NCBI GenBank assembly: GCA_021806345.1
Contig: JAJZXP010000102.1
Coordinates: 1-5,484 of the forward strand
From: Thermoplasmata archaeon
GTDB lineage: Archaea; Thermoplasmatota; Thermoplasmata; Thermoplasmatales; Thermoplasmataceae
Reading direction: 5' to 3'
Length of the DNA: 5,484 nt
The first letter of the stretch is position 1. Every line of letters starts with the position of its first letter. Shown one piece after another: positions 1 through 5,471 of this stretch. The position numbers and the translations under genes are program-made. The notes beneath the pieces are model-generated. The model searched no databases, had not been told where the DNA came from, and worked only from the letters and a program-made list of their open reading frames with translations.

Positions 1-1
1 C

Positions 2-277
2 TTCATGGCCAAGGATGGCATGACAGAAATAACGATGGATGCATGCATAATGCCATCAGAGAGCATGGAATACATAATCCCGTTTCTTCATGGAATAAAG
101 GATCTCTTTGGCGATCCGGTTTCCGTTCTGAGGGATATGTCTCCTGCAATAAAGGAATCCATATCCATGGTATTTCCGGGAATATTACAGCTGATATGTC
201 ATTACCATTTCGTGAAAGATCTGGGAAAAGACATATTTTCCTCATATATCGAGAATGTTACAATGTCGAAAATTTAA
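2..277 (+). pseudogene. DDE-type transposase, truncated remnant
   Basis: This frame is open from the left window edge, so the N-terminal part lies outside. The visible 90 or so residues look like the catalytic core of a DDE (MULE-like) transposase. Counting from the ATG at position 5, an RDMSPAIKESI segment (about 43-53, D44 the likely second catalytic aspartate) is followed by VFPGI and by LICHYHF (61-69), where the C-x2-H pair after a 'fP...qlC..H' pattern is characteristic of such enzymes. The frame then runs about 15 residues past the KDLGKDIF segment and stops at 275-277. Transposases of this kind normally continue for well over 100 residues to the last catalytic glutamate, so this copy should be inactive unless a frameshift restores the rest, and I see no continuation in the other two frames. 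Base composition is less AT-rich than the genes that follow. The family assignment is by pattern; the exact IS family is not resolved. Confidence 0.7.
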
Positions 278-280
278 AAT
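267..280 (+). promoter_or_regulatory. Putative archaeal BRE/TATA promoter for the 303 gene
   Basis: An A-rich BRE-like stretch (CGAAAA, 267-272) leads into TTTAAAAT (273-280). Its centre is about 26 bases before the GTG at 303, the usual archaeal TATA-to-start distance, so transcription would begin essentially at that GTG. The transposase stop codon (275-277) lies inside the box. The match is to a loose, AT-rich consensus and could be chance. Confidence 0.4.
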
Positions 281-302
281 ATTTCTAAAAGCTAACTTAT
301 AT

Positions 303-533
303 GTGTCATCTGATAAAAAAATAGAGAAATGGAATAAAATTCTGGAAGATACAATGCAAGAACGGGATGAGATTAAAGATAAGATTAAAGAATTGGGAGA
401 AAAGATTAAGAATGGCGATCACGCAATTCTTAATCAACAAAGAGTTTTAATGCTGGGTCGTAAGCTGAAAGAATGGAATAATAGAGTGAGGATTTGTGAG
501 GCTGAGTTAGAAAATTTGAATCTGAGAAAGTAA
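303..533 (+). CDS. Small charged coiled-coil protein, unknown function
   Basis: The reading frame encodes a 76-residue protein if it starts at GTG 303. It is very rich in Lys, Glu, Asp and Asn, with no membrane segment and no cysteine pair. Isoleucine, leucine and tryptophan recur at heptad-like spacing through residues 6-40 (IEKWNKIL, then DEIKDKIKELGEKI) and again in the last 30 residues, which suggests two antiparallel helices forming a coiled-coil hairpin around NGDHA. I do not recognise a family. GTG 303 is preferred over the ATG at 255 because the latter lies upstream of the putative TATA box and inside the transposase remnant; an in-frame ATG at 354 would leave only 59 residues. It ends 32 bases before the start of the zinc-motif membrane protein, so the two are probably co-transcribed and may act together. 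The even spread of charged and hydrophobic residues supports real coding, but the short length limits certainty. Confidence 0.5.
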   Translation: MSSDKKIEKWNKILEDTMQERDEIKDKIKELGEKIKNGDHAILNQQRVLMLGRKLKEWNNRVRICEAELENLNLRK

Positions 534-555
534 CAAAGACCAAATTATTTAGGAT

Positions 556-559
556 GAGG
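556..559 (+). promoter_or_regulatory. Shine-Dalgarno-like GAGG that decides the start at 566
   Basis: GAGG lies six bases before the ATG at 566 and can pair with the archaeal 16S rRNA tail (CCTCC). It overlaps the alternative ATG at 554, which has no comparable site, so 566 is the better start. A ribosome binding site fits a second gene in an operon, in contrast to the apparently leaderless first gene. Confidence 0.4.
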
Positions 560-565
560 ATCATA

Positions 566-1444
566 ATGGAACCTACAGATAACAGGTTGTATGAATACAT
601 TGATGAGGCTGGTTATTTAAGAAAAATTCTGGATATTAACAACCTCCTTTTAGAAAAATTATCTGTAATTCCGGAACTTTTCAGCATTGAGGATTTTTTA
701 GAAATAGTGTCATTATCTCTATATCCTAGGAAAAATGATGAAAAGTATAGAAATTTAATTAGAACAATTCCAAAATTATCTTTTGACAAAGTTGATTCTA
801 TCCTTGCCAATAATCAATCACAGTTGTCTTATAAGAAAATTTCACATAGATACAGCTCAACCGCTGGCGTCTTATTTTTAATTTCTATTGTTATGATATT
901 ATTTGTCATGTCCTCAAGAAATGTTTATCTCTTGCTAACCACAATTATCGTTTTTTTGGTATCCGTAATACTGGAAATTCACTCGTTCAGAATTGATAAA
1001 AGGGCCATAGAGATTCCAGATGTCAAATACCACGGAAAAAGAGTCTTCAAAGTAACTCTTCGTAATTATATACCGGTGCTGGAACCACTTGAATACTTTG
1101 AAACTGCTCAACTGGATGATGAAGAAACAGTTATCTGCCCTAAATGTCACGGCGAAGGGGAACTGGAATACACGAGGAGGGAACTAGATGTTTCCTCTCG
1201 AAGTTTACCAGATAACGTTCCTCTAAGGGAGCAATATAAAAATGTAACTTATACGGTCACCTGCAATCTGTGTAATGGGGTTGGGAAATTTAACAATATA
1301 AATGTATGTAATAAATATAACAGCGAAGCAAAAGAAGTTAATAGGAAGATGGAAATTATTTTTAGCAAATTTCCTGCGATTAGGAAATGGAGTGATAATC
1401 TCAATAACAATTTGCAACTTTGGAATTCTAAATTAAAATCTTAA
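566..1444 (+). CDS. Membrane protein with a DnaJ-type CxxCxGxG zinc-motif pair
   Basis: The product has 292 residues from ATG 566 (296 from ATG 554; numbers here follow 566). Residues 1-95 are soluble and mostly helical. Two hydrophobic segments follow, about 99-115 and 120-140, with a tiny loop between them. Basic residues on both outer sides (KKISHRY before, RIDKR after) place both termini in the cytoplasm. The C-terminal domain contains CPKCHGEG (191-198) and CNLCNGVG (233-240), two clear CxxCxGxG motifs as in the DnaJ/Hsp40 central domain, about 34 residues apart, which together could bind one zinc. DnaJ has four such motifs plus a J domain; here there is no HPD signature and only one pair. 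In DnaJ this region contacts unfolded protein, so a membrane-tethered substrate-binding or thiol-related role is an inference. It follows the coiled-coil gene with 32 bases between. No strong T-run follows the stop. The gene is visibly AT-rich. Function is otherwise unknown. Confidence 0.85.
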   Translation: MEPTDNRLYEYIDEAGYLRKILDINNLLLEKLSVIPELFSIEDFLEIVSLSLYPRKNDEKYRNLIRTIPKLSFDKVDSILANNQSQLSYKKISHRYSSTAGVLFLISIVMILFVMSSRNVYLLLTTIIVFLVSVILEIHSFRIDKRAIEIPDVKYHGKRVFKVTLRNYIPVLEPLEYFETAQLDDEETVICPKCHGEGELEYTRRELDVSSRSLPDNVPLREQYKNVTYTVTCNLCNGVGKFNNINVCNKYNSEAKEVNRKMEIIFSKFPAIRKWSDNLNNNLQLWNSKLKS

Positions 1445-1529
1445 TTCCATATATCTTATATTCCACGCTTTTCAATAGCAGATATATCAAAAAGCCATAA
1501 TATACGCTTCTGTATCTCGGTAGCTCCGT

Positions 1530-1751
1530 ATGGATTTTCTCAGAGAGATAAGATTTAAAAATAATAGAAATGAAATGTCCGCCGTATTTAGCTCGATATT
1601 TGTTTTTCCCTTTATATTACTCCTATCTGCTCATTTAAATATGTTCCGAATCTCCAACAGAATTCTAGGGAATTATGAACAGTTTCATAACTTTTTAGCA
1701 CCTCAAAGATTGCACATTTTAATTCTCTTCAACCAAAAATTTATCTTATAA
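1530..1751 (+). CDS. Doubtful small hydrophobic ORF
   Basis: A 73-codon frame opens at ATG 1530. It contains one hydrophobic stretch (about residues 18-38, including FVFPFILLLS) that could span a membrane, then a basic and Phe/Leu/Ile-rich tail with no motif. An ATAATATA sequence at 1497-1504 lies about 30 bases upstream, compatible with a leaderless transcript. Against it, its amino acid content (Phe, Ile, Leu, Asn) is what random AT-rich DNA gives, and two inverted repeats and the next gene's promoter sit inside it. It is listed only as a possibility; non-coding DNA is more likely. Confidence 0.2.
   Translation: MDFLREIRFKNNRNEMSAVFSSIFVFPFILLLSAHLNMFRISNRILGNYEQFHNFLAPQRLHILILFNQKFIL
1661..1690. 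repeat. Two adjoining inverted repeats upstream of the metallopeptidase promoter
   Basis: AATTC-TAGG-GAATT (1661-1674) has perfect 5-base arms. It overlaps by two bases with TTATGAA-CAGT-TTCATAA (1673-1690), which has perfect 7-base arms. The second is followed by T5 at 1692-1696. The pair lies 50-80 bases before the TATA-like box at 1740-1752, a place where an archaeal regulator could bind; alternatively the second repeat plus T5 may be a weak terminator for the upstream operon. The repeats are certain; their role is inference. Confidence 0.5.
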
Positions 1752-1752
1752 A
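1735..1752 (+). promoter_or_regulatory. Putative promoter of the metallopeptidase gene
   Basis: An A-rich BRE-like stretch (1735-1739) precedes TTTATCTTATAAA (1740-1752). Transcription would be expected near 1770-1775, giving a leader of about 15-20 bases before ATG 1790. This rules against the upstream in-frame TTG at 1757, which would lie before the transcript start. Confidence 0.5.
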
Positions 1753-1789
1753 TTGATTGTGTAGATTCATATCTGATGGAAGTTGTTTT

Positions 1790-2656
1790 ATGGGGAATGA
1801 ATTTGATCTCATAGATACTTTTCCGGAGTTTATGGATTACTGGAATAAAAGTCAAAAGGATAATGCCAGTGAAGAGATAAAAACTTGGGAAAGCTACTAC
1901 AAAACAAATTATCCGGAATTATTCGAAAAAATTGTACAGGATTACACAGAATCTGGACTTAATTGGGAAGATATTGCCAGAGATAAGATATTTCCCATAA
2001 ATGTAGACAGGTTCAGCGTAATGGAACAGGCATGTGCGAATCTCAGGAAGATCATTAAGGACCTGTACAAAGATTCGGAAATATCGAAATTTCATCTGCC
2101 ACGAATAACTTTCGTAATCTATCTTGGTTTAGGAAACGGTGCAGGATGGGCAACAGATTATGATTCAAGACCTGCAATCCTACTAGGGCTTGAAAACATA
2201 GTTGATATGGGGTGGGAAGGAGAAATAGCCTTAAAAGGTCTCATCCTTCATGAAATGGGCCACACAATTCATTATGAGTTAAGAAGGGAAAGAAAAATCA
2301 ATAATGGTAATGGTTCTCTGTGGACCCTTTATGAGGAGGGATTTGCCCAGTATTTTGAATCGCGTTTAATTCCTTCTGAAAGCTGGCATCAGGGGTTGGG
2401 ACAACCAGGATGGGTTGGTTGGTGCGAAGATCATCTCTCTCATCTCGCTGAACTATTCCTTTCAGAAGTGGAAGCAGGTGGAGAAACCAATAGATTCTTT
2501 GGTTCATGGTTTAATGTTGACGGATGGAAAGAGACTGGATATTATCTGGGTGAAAGAGTGGTTAACCTAATGGAATTGCCGTTTAATGATCTCGCTTGTC
2601 TGTCACCGGAAGATGTAGGTATTTTGATGAAGAACTATCTCATTGAAATTTCATGA
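1790..2656 (+). CDS. Soluble HExxH zinc metallopeptidase (gluzincin type, DUF2268-like)
   Basis: The 288-residue product carries the zinc-protease signature HEMGH at 154-158: two histidine zinc ligands with the catalytic glutamate between. It is followed by YEEGFAQYFESR (181-192), where E183, 25 residues after the second histidine, is the likely third ligand, as in gluzincins. Farther on, GYYLG (250-254) matches a GYxxG element seen after the active site in DUF2268-type predicted Zn proteases, so that is my best family guess; another gluzincin family is possible. The N-terminal 150 residues are helical and Trp/acid-rich, with no signal peptide or membrane segment, so it should act in the cytoplasm on unknown peptides or proteins. 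ATG 1790 is chosen over TTG 1757 because of the promoter position; GATGGAAG just upstream is a weak ribosome site. It has its own promoter and a T7 terminator, so it is probably a single-gene unit. All expected catalytic residues are intact. Confidence 0.88.
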   Translation: MGNEFDLIDTFPEFMDYWNKSQKDNASEEIKTWESYYKTNYPELFEKIVQDYTESGLNWEDIARDKIFPINVDRFSVMEQACANLRKIIKDLYKDSEISKFHLPRITFVIYLGLGNGAGWATDYDSRPAILLGLENIVDMGWEGEIALKGLILHEMGHTIHYELRRERKINNGNGSLWTLYEEGFAQYFESRLIPSESWHQGLGQPGWVGWCEDHLSHLAELFLSEVEAGGETNRFFGSWFNVDGWKETGYYLGERVVNLMELPFNDLACLSPEDVGILMKNYLIEIS

Positions 2657-2670
2657 TTATTTCACAAATA

Positions 2671-2677
2671 TTTTTTT
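2671..2677 (+). terminator. T7 terminator after the metallopeptidase gene
   Basis: Seven consecutive T residues begin 15 bases after the stop codon. Archaeal RNA polymerase stops at T-runs of this kind without needing a hairpin. Confidence 0.6.
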
Positions 2678-2870
2678 CGAGGAGATTATTGTTCTACTCC
2701 GGTTTTTAATGGATTCCACTGCTGGTGTTTGTTCCCATTAGATAACTATAAATTTTTTTACTTAGAACAAGGTAAAAATGGAGGGAGGCACAGAAATCGT
2801 CATAAAATGAATTTATGGATTTATCGAGTGGAAAGTTACAAAGTTCAGTTCAGGTAAAGTTAAATTGTCC

Positions 2871-2884
2871 CAAGGAGTTCCTTG
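2871..2884. repeat. Short palindrome CAAGGA-GT-TCCTTG
   Basis: Perfect 6-base arms flank two bases. It lies about 75 bases before the TATA box of the zinc-ribbon gene and overlaps the second TGA of the putative remnant. It could be a protein-binding site or chance. Confidence 0.4.
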
Positions 2885-2956
2885 ACATGTAATTTTATCT
2901 AATAATATTCAGGAACAGGGAAAGATAGTATCCCGCACCCTTGGTGTTACGAGTAA

Positions 2957-2964
2957 TTTTATAT
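2957..2964 (+). promoter_or_regulatory. TATA box of the zinc-ribbon membrane protein gene
   Basis: TTTTATAT is a good archaeal TATA match centred about 25 bases before ATG 2985. This spacing predicts a leaderless transcript starting at the ATG. No Shine-Dalgarno sequence is present, in agreement. Confidence 0.55.
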
Positions 2965-2984
2965 TATGATTAAATATTCTTAAA

Positions 2985-3689
2985 ATGATTTGCCCAAATT
3001 GCAATACAGATATCCCTGAGATTGCGAAATACTGTCCGATCTGCTCATACAAATTTCCACTGAAAATGGCAGACTACACTTTAATGAGAAATTTTGCATT
3101 AATTGCCCTCTTTTCAACGATTCTTTCAACTTTTCTATACTATTATCTATTTTATCACCCAACGGACATTTATGAATCTCTATACCTCGTAGGAGTTCCA
3201 ATATTTCTATACTCTTTTTCTCTTATATTGCTTAGAAATGCATATTCTAAACTGTCCATTGGTAAGTACATTTTTTCCACAGAGCAAAGTGCAGCTACGA
3301 TTGCCGCTATACTTAGGGTTATACTCTATCTTCTAGCATTTCCGATTATTTTTCTCATTCCCACCCCTTTGAGCAATTCATTAAGCAGTATACGCAATTT
3401 GATTTACGCAACTTATATTTTTGTTTCACTCATCTTTGAATTTGGTTTCATAAAAATTGGAATTGAAGAAAATTCATCTGGAATGAAGATTGCTGGAATT
3501 CTGTACATTATTGGTCAAGCTATTTCAGGAATCATTTTTTTCCTTGGTGAATTAATCGCATTTGATCGTATAGCACTCACGCACTTTCCGATATTTTATC
3601 TTAACATTACAGGAAATGCACTGCTTTCCTTAGGATTACTGGAAATAATAGTATTTTCAACAAGATCCAAAAATGAATATGAAAAATAA
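2985..3689 (+). CDS. Zinc-ribbon membrane protein, about six transmembrane segments
   Basis: The product has 234 residues. An N-terminal zinc ribbon is formed by C3-x2-C6 and C17-x2-C20 (CPNC ... CPIC), the short type found on many archaeal membrane proteins. A predicted membrane domain follows, with segments at about 36-57, 64-83, 102-125, 137-157, 167-189 and 200-225, and a short basic/acidic C-terminal tail (RSKNEYEK). With six segments both ends lie on the same side, most likely the cytoplasm, where zinc ribbons function. The overall plan (ribbon plus multi-pass domain) resembles archaeal DUF973-type proteins, but I cannot confirm membership. No transport or catalytic motif is visible and the function is unknown. 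The start is fixed by the TATA spacing and by the ribbon beginning at residue 3. The gene converges on thsB with 12 bases between stop codons, and no T-run of five or more follows on its own strand nearby. Confidence 0.85.
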   Translation: MICPNCNTDIPEIAKYCPICSYKFPLKMADYTLMRNFALIALFSTILSTFLYYYLFYHPTDIYESLYLVGVPIFLYSFSLILLRNAYSKLSIGKYIFSTEQSAATIAAILRVILYLLAFPIIFLIPTPLSNSLSSIRNLIYATYIFVSLIFEFGFIKIGIEENSSGMKIAGILYIIGQAISGIIFFLGELIAFDRIALTHFPIFYLNITGNALLSLGLLEIIVFSTRSKNEYEK

Positions 3690-3694
3690 AAAAA
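3682..3694 (-). terminator. T-rich terminator of thsB
   Basis: On the minus strand the sequence after the thsB stop reads T7-A-T5, beginning seven bases past the stop codon. This is a good archaeal intrinsic terminator. It overlaps the last codons of the converging membrane-protein gene. Confidence 0.6.
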
Positions 3695-3701
3695 TGGGAA
3701 A

Positions 3702-5321
3702 TTAGTCCTCTCCAGCGCCTGCGCCTGGTGGAGGAGATCCGCCTTTTGATCCCTTAGTTGCAATAACGTCATCGATCCTGAGAATCATGACTGCAGCCTC
3801 GGTTGCAGCATCTATTGCTTGCTTTCCAACTCTTATGGGCTCTATGACTCCTGCTTTCTCCATGTCTTCTATGTTCCCTGTGTATAGGTTTATTCCGAAT
3901 TTCTTGTGGCCCTTCGCATGCTCATTCCTGAGGTTTATGAGTATGTCGATTGCGTTAATTCCTGCATTTTCAGAGAGTGCTCTTGGTATTTCCTCCATGG
4001 CGTTTGCGAATTTCTCAATTGCGAGCTGCTGTCTTCCTCCAACCTTTACTGCATACTCTCTTGTCTTTACTGCGATCTCGACTGCTGCTGATCCTCCGCC
4101 TGTGACATATTTTCCATCCTCTATGGCTGCAGCAACAACATGAATGGAGTCCACTATAGACCTCTCAATTTCATCAACCACATGCTCGGTTCCACCTCTG
4201 ACAAGAAGCGAAACAGCCTTTGGATTGACACATCCAGTCACGAATGTGAGGTAATCATCGCCTATCTTGATTTGCTCTACCTGTTCTGCTTTTCCTAGAT
4301 CTGATGAGGTCAGTTCATCAATGGATGATGCAATTGTAGCTCCTGTGGCCTTCGAAAGTTTCTCAATATCACTTTTCTTTACTCTCCTAACTGCATAAAT
4401 ACCCTCTTTTGCAAGGTAATGCTGTGCAAGATCATCAATTCCTTTCTGTGTTATGAGGACATTTGCTCCCGTTTCCTTCACTTTCTTGACCATTTCCTTC
4501 AGTATTGACTCTTCCTGTGAGAGAAATTTCTGTATCATTGTCGGGTCATCTATTCTTATGTTTGTGTCGAATTCAGGTTTCTTGATTTCAAGTGCAGCGT
4601 TGAGTACTGCTATCTTTGCATTCTTCACGGAATCCTGCATTCCAGGGTGAACTTTTTCCTTGTCCACTATAATACCATATATAAGCGTGGTGTCATCTAT
4701 GTCTCCGCCCTGTTTCTTAACTATCTGGACGTTGTCCAAGTCAACCTTGTAGCCATTTCCAGTCTTCTCAGCTATGGTCTTTATAGTTTCATAGGAAATC
4801 TCACTGAGTTTATCCTTGCTTCCCGACGCAGACTTGCTGCTGAGGGATGTGGAAGCCATTTTCATGATCTTTTCCTTGTCGGTGATCTCAACCTTTGTTG
4901 CAATCTCATCAAGTATTTCCTTCGCCTTCTGTGCAGCCATCCTGTATCCATCTGCAATCACAGTCGGGTGAACATTCTGGTTTATGAGAGATTCTGCTTC
5001 CTGAAGCAGTGCCCCAGCAACGACCACTGCTGTTGTCGTTCCATCTCCAACCATTGTATCCTGGGTCTTTGAGACCTCTACCATCATCTTTGCAGCCGGG
5101 TGTTCAACATCCATTTCTTTCAGGATTGTGACTCCGTCATTTGTGATGACAATATCTCCGAGGGAATCAACAAGCATCTTGTCCATTCCTCTTGGGCCAA
5201 GGCTGGTTCTTACTGCTGATGCAATGCTTTTTGCAGCATCTATGTTCGCCTTCATCGCATCTTTTCCGGTCTCTCTTTTAGAGCCCTCTTTTAATATGAA
5301 TATTGGTTGTCCGCCTAACAT
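3702..5321 (-). CDS. thsB: Thermosome (group II chaperonin) beta subunit
   Basis: This gene encodes a 539-residue ATP-dependent chaperonin subunit. In Thermoplasma two kinds of subunit form a double eight-membered ring that encloses and refolds proteins in the cytoplasm. Visible signatures are LGPRGMDK (41-48) and [19 protein letters not shown] (61 onward), the nucleotide-binding GDGTTT (92-97), the hydrolysis-associated Asp in [10 protein letters not shown] (D383), the TGGG element (407-410) and the C-terminal equatorial segment ending in RIDDVIATK. The apical domain with its helical protrusion covers roughly 210-365. From memory it matches T. acidophilum ThsB (543 residues) nearly throughout, better than the alpha subunit. 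The tail (about 527-539) is Gly/Pro-rich and ends in GED rather than the Ser-rich tail I recall there. ATG 5321 is preferred to TTG 5330 because it gives the family N-terminus ([13 protein letters not shown]) and suits the TATA position. It is monocistronic, with its own promoter and terminator. The alpha subunit gene is not in the window. Confidence 0.97.
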   Translation of the reverse strand: MLGGQPIFILKEGSKRETGKDAMKANIDAAKSIASAVRTSLGPRGMDKMLVDSLGDIVITNDGVTILKEMDVEHPAAKMMVEVSKTQDTMVGDGTTTAVVVAGALLQEAESLINQNVHPTVIADGYRMAAQKAKEILDEIATKVEITDKEKIMKMASTSLSSKSASGSKDKLSEISYETIKTIAEKTGNGYKVDLDNVQIVKKQGGDIDDTTLIYGIIVDKEKVHPGMQDSVKNAKIAVLNAALEIKKPEFDTNIRIDDPTMIQKFLSQEESILKEMVKKVKETGANVLITQKGIDDLAQHYLAKEGIYAVRRVKKSDIEKLSKATGATIASSIDELTSSDLGKAEQVEQIKIGDDYLTFVTGCVNPKAVSLLVRGGTEHVVDEIERSIVDSIHVVAAAIEDGKYVTGGGSAAVEIAVKTREYAVKVGGRQQLAIEKFANAMEEIPRALSENAGINAIDILINLRNEHAKGHKKFGINLYTGNIEDMEKAGVIEPIRVGKQAIDAATEAAVMILRIDDVIATKGSKGGSPPPGAGAGED

Positions 5322-5348
5322 GGTTATCAAGTAGTAAAAATAAACTTC

Positions 5349-5356
5349 TATATAAA
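5349..5356 (-). promoter_or_regulatory. TATA box of thsB
   Basis: On the minus strand TTTATATA matches the archaeal TATA consensus exactly, preceded by an A/C-rich BRE-like ACAAACA. Its centre is about 31 bases before ATG 5321, so the leader is about five bases or none. This is a strong core promoter, as expected for an abundant chaperonin. Confidence 0.75.
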
Positions 5357-5357
5357 T

Positions 5358-5383
5358 GTTTGTAAACTTTTGTTTCTACAAAA
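5358..5383 (-). promoter_or_regulatory. Paired inverted repeats just upstream of the thsB TATA box
   Basis: Two inverted repeats lie back to back: GTTT-GT-AAAC (5358-5367, overlapping the BRE) and TTTTGT-TTCT-ACAAAA (5368-5383, perfect 6-base arms); given here as on the + strand. They touch the core promoter, where a bound protein could block or help TBP/TFB. A heat-shock control site is a reasonable inference, because thermosome genes are heat-induced in many archaea. I know of no characterised regulator with this exact site. Confidence 0.4.
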
Positions 5384-5438
5384 CACGACATTCATGGTAA
5401 AAAATGGAATATGTAAATTCCTCATCCGGAATGTTTTG

Positions 5439-5471
5439 ATTCTTTCGTTTCCATCATATGGATGAAAGAAT
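5439..5471. repeat. Long imperfect hairpin at the right edge
   Basis: ATTCTTTC (5439-5446) pairs perfectly with GAAAGAAT (5464-5471). Inside, TCCAT (5450-5454) pairs with ATGGA (5458-5462) around a CAT loop, leaving a small internal loop (GTT opposite T). The stem totals 13 pairs. It could be a terminator-like end of a minus-strand gene beyond the window, a transposon end, or a palindromic binding site 55-90 bases upstream of the thsB promoter. Confidence 0.5.

Larger units (their letters stand above)
1445..1789. other. AT-rich intergenic region
   Basis: These 345 bases contain no convincing gene. They hold a weak 73-codon open frame (1530-1751), two adjoining inverted repeats (1661-1690), a TATA-like box (1740-1752) and the short leader of the metallopeptidase gene. 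No strong terminator directly follows the gene ending at 1444. The first T-run after a hairpin is at 1692-1696. Confidence 0.6.
2778..2969 (+). pseudogene. Possible decayed small gene, interrupted by two TGA codons
   Basis: From ATG 2778 one frame runs 63 codons to TGA 2967-2969, broken only by TGA at 2808-2810 and 2883-2885, with no TAA or TAG despite the AT-rich sequence. The translation between stops reads like protein, for example EWKVTKFSSGKVKLSQGVP and then NNIQEQGKIVSRTLGV, vaguely reminiscent of small AbrB-like DNA-binding proteins. A TATA-like stretch (2745-2757) lies about 26 bases before the ATG, so the promoter may survive. Single-base changes from TGG or CGA would explain both stops. 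Chance is a real alternative; the family resemblance is only an impression. Confidence 0.25.
2657..2984. other. Intergenic region with terminator, possible gene remnant and promoter
   Basis: These 328 bases hold a T7 run (2671-2677), a TATA-like stretch (2745-2757), a broken reading frame (2778-2969), a short perfect palindrome (2871-2884) and the promoter of the following gene (2957-2964). No RNA gene was recognised. Confidence 0.6.

Noticed and set aside
255..302. ATG 255 as the start of the coiled-coil protein
   Set aside because: It lies upstream of the TATA-like box and overlaps the transposase remnant. The extra 16 residues do not continue the charged helical pattern.
554..565. ATG 554 as the start of the zinc-motif membrane protein
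   Set aside because: It adds only four residues (MRII) and overlaps the GAGG that is well placed for ATG 566.
1757..1789. TTG 1757 as the start of the metallopeptidase
   Set aside because: It is only a few bases from the TATA-like box, so it would lie before the expected transcript start. ATG 1790 has a better position.
2821..2862. Repeated AAAGTT and AGTTC words in the intergenic region
   Set aside because: The copies are short and irregularly spaced, with no array structure; chance in AT-rich DNA is likely.
2778..2969. Selenocysteine readthrough of the two TGA codons
   Set aside because: No SECIS-like structure was seen, selenocysteine use is not known in the Thermoplasmatales as far as I recall, and decay or chance is simpler.
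3787..5072. Plus-strand open frames opposite thsB
   Set aside because: They are shadows of a strongly conserved chaperonin gene on the other strand and show no protein-like motifs.
5322..5330. TTG 5330 as the start of thsB
   Set aside because: ATG 5321 gives the family N-terminus and lies at or just after the expected transcript start; TTG 5330 would probably lie before it.
5417..5432. Small inverted repeat ATTCC-TCATCC-GGAAT
   Set aside because: Only five base pairs with a six-base loop; expected by chance in a region of this length.
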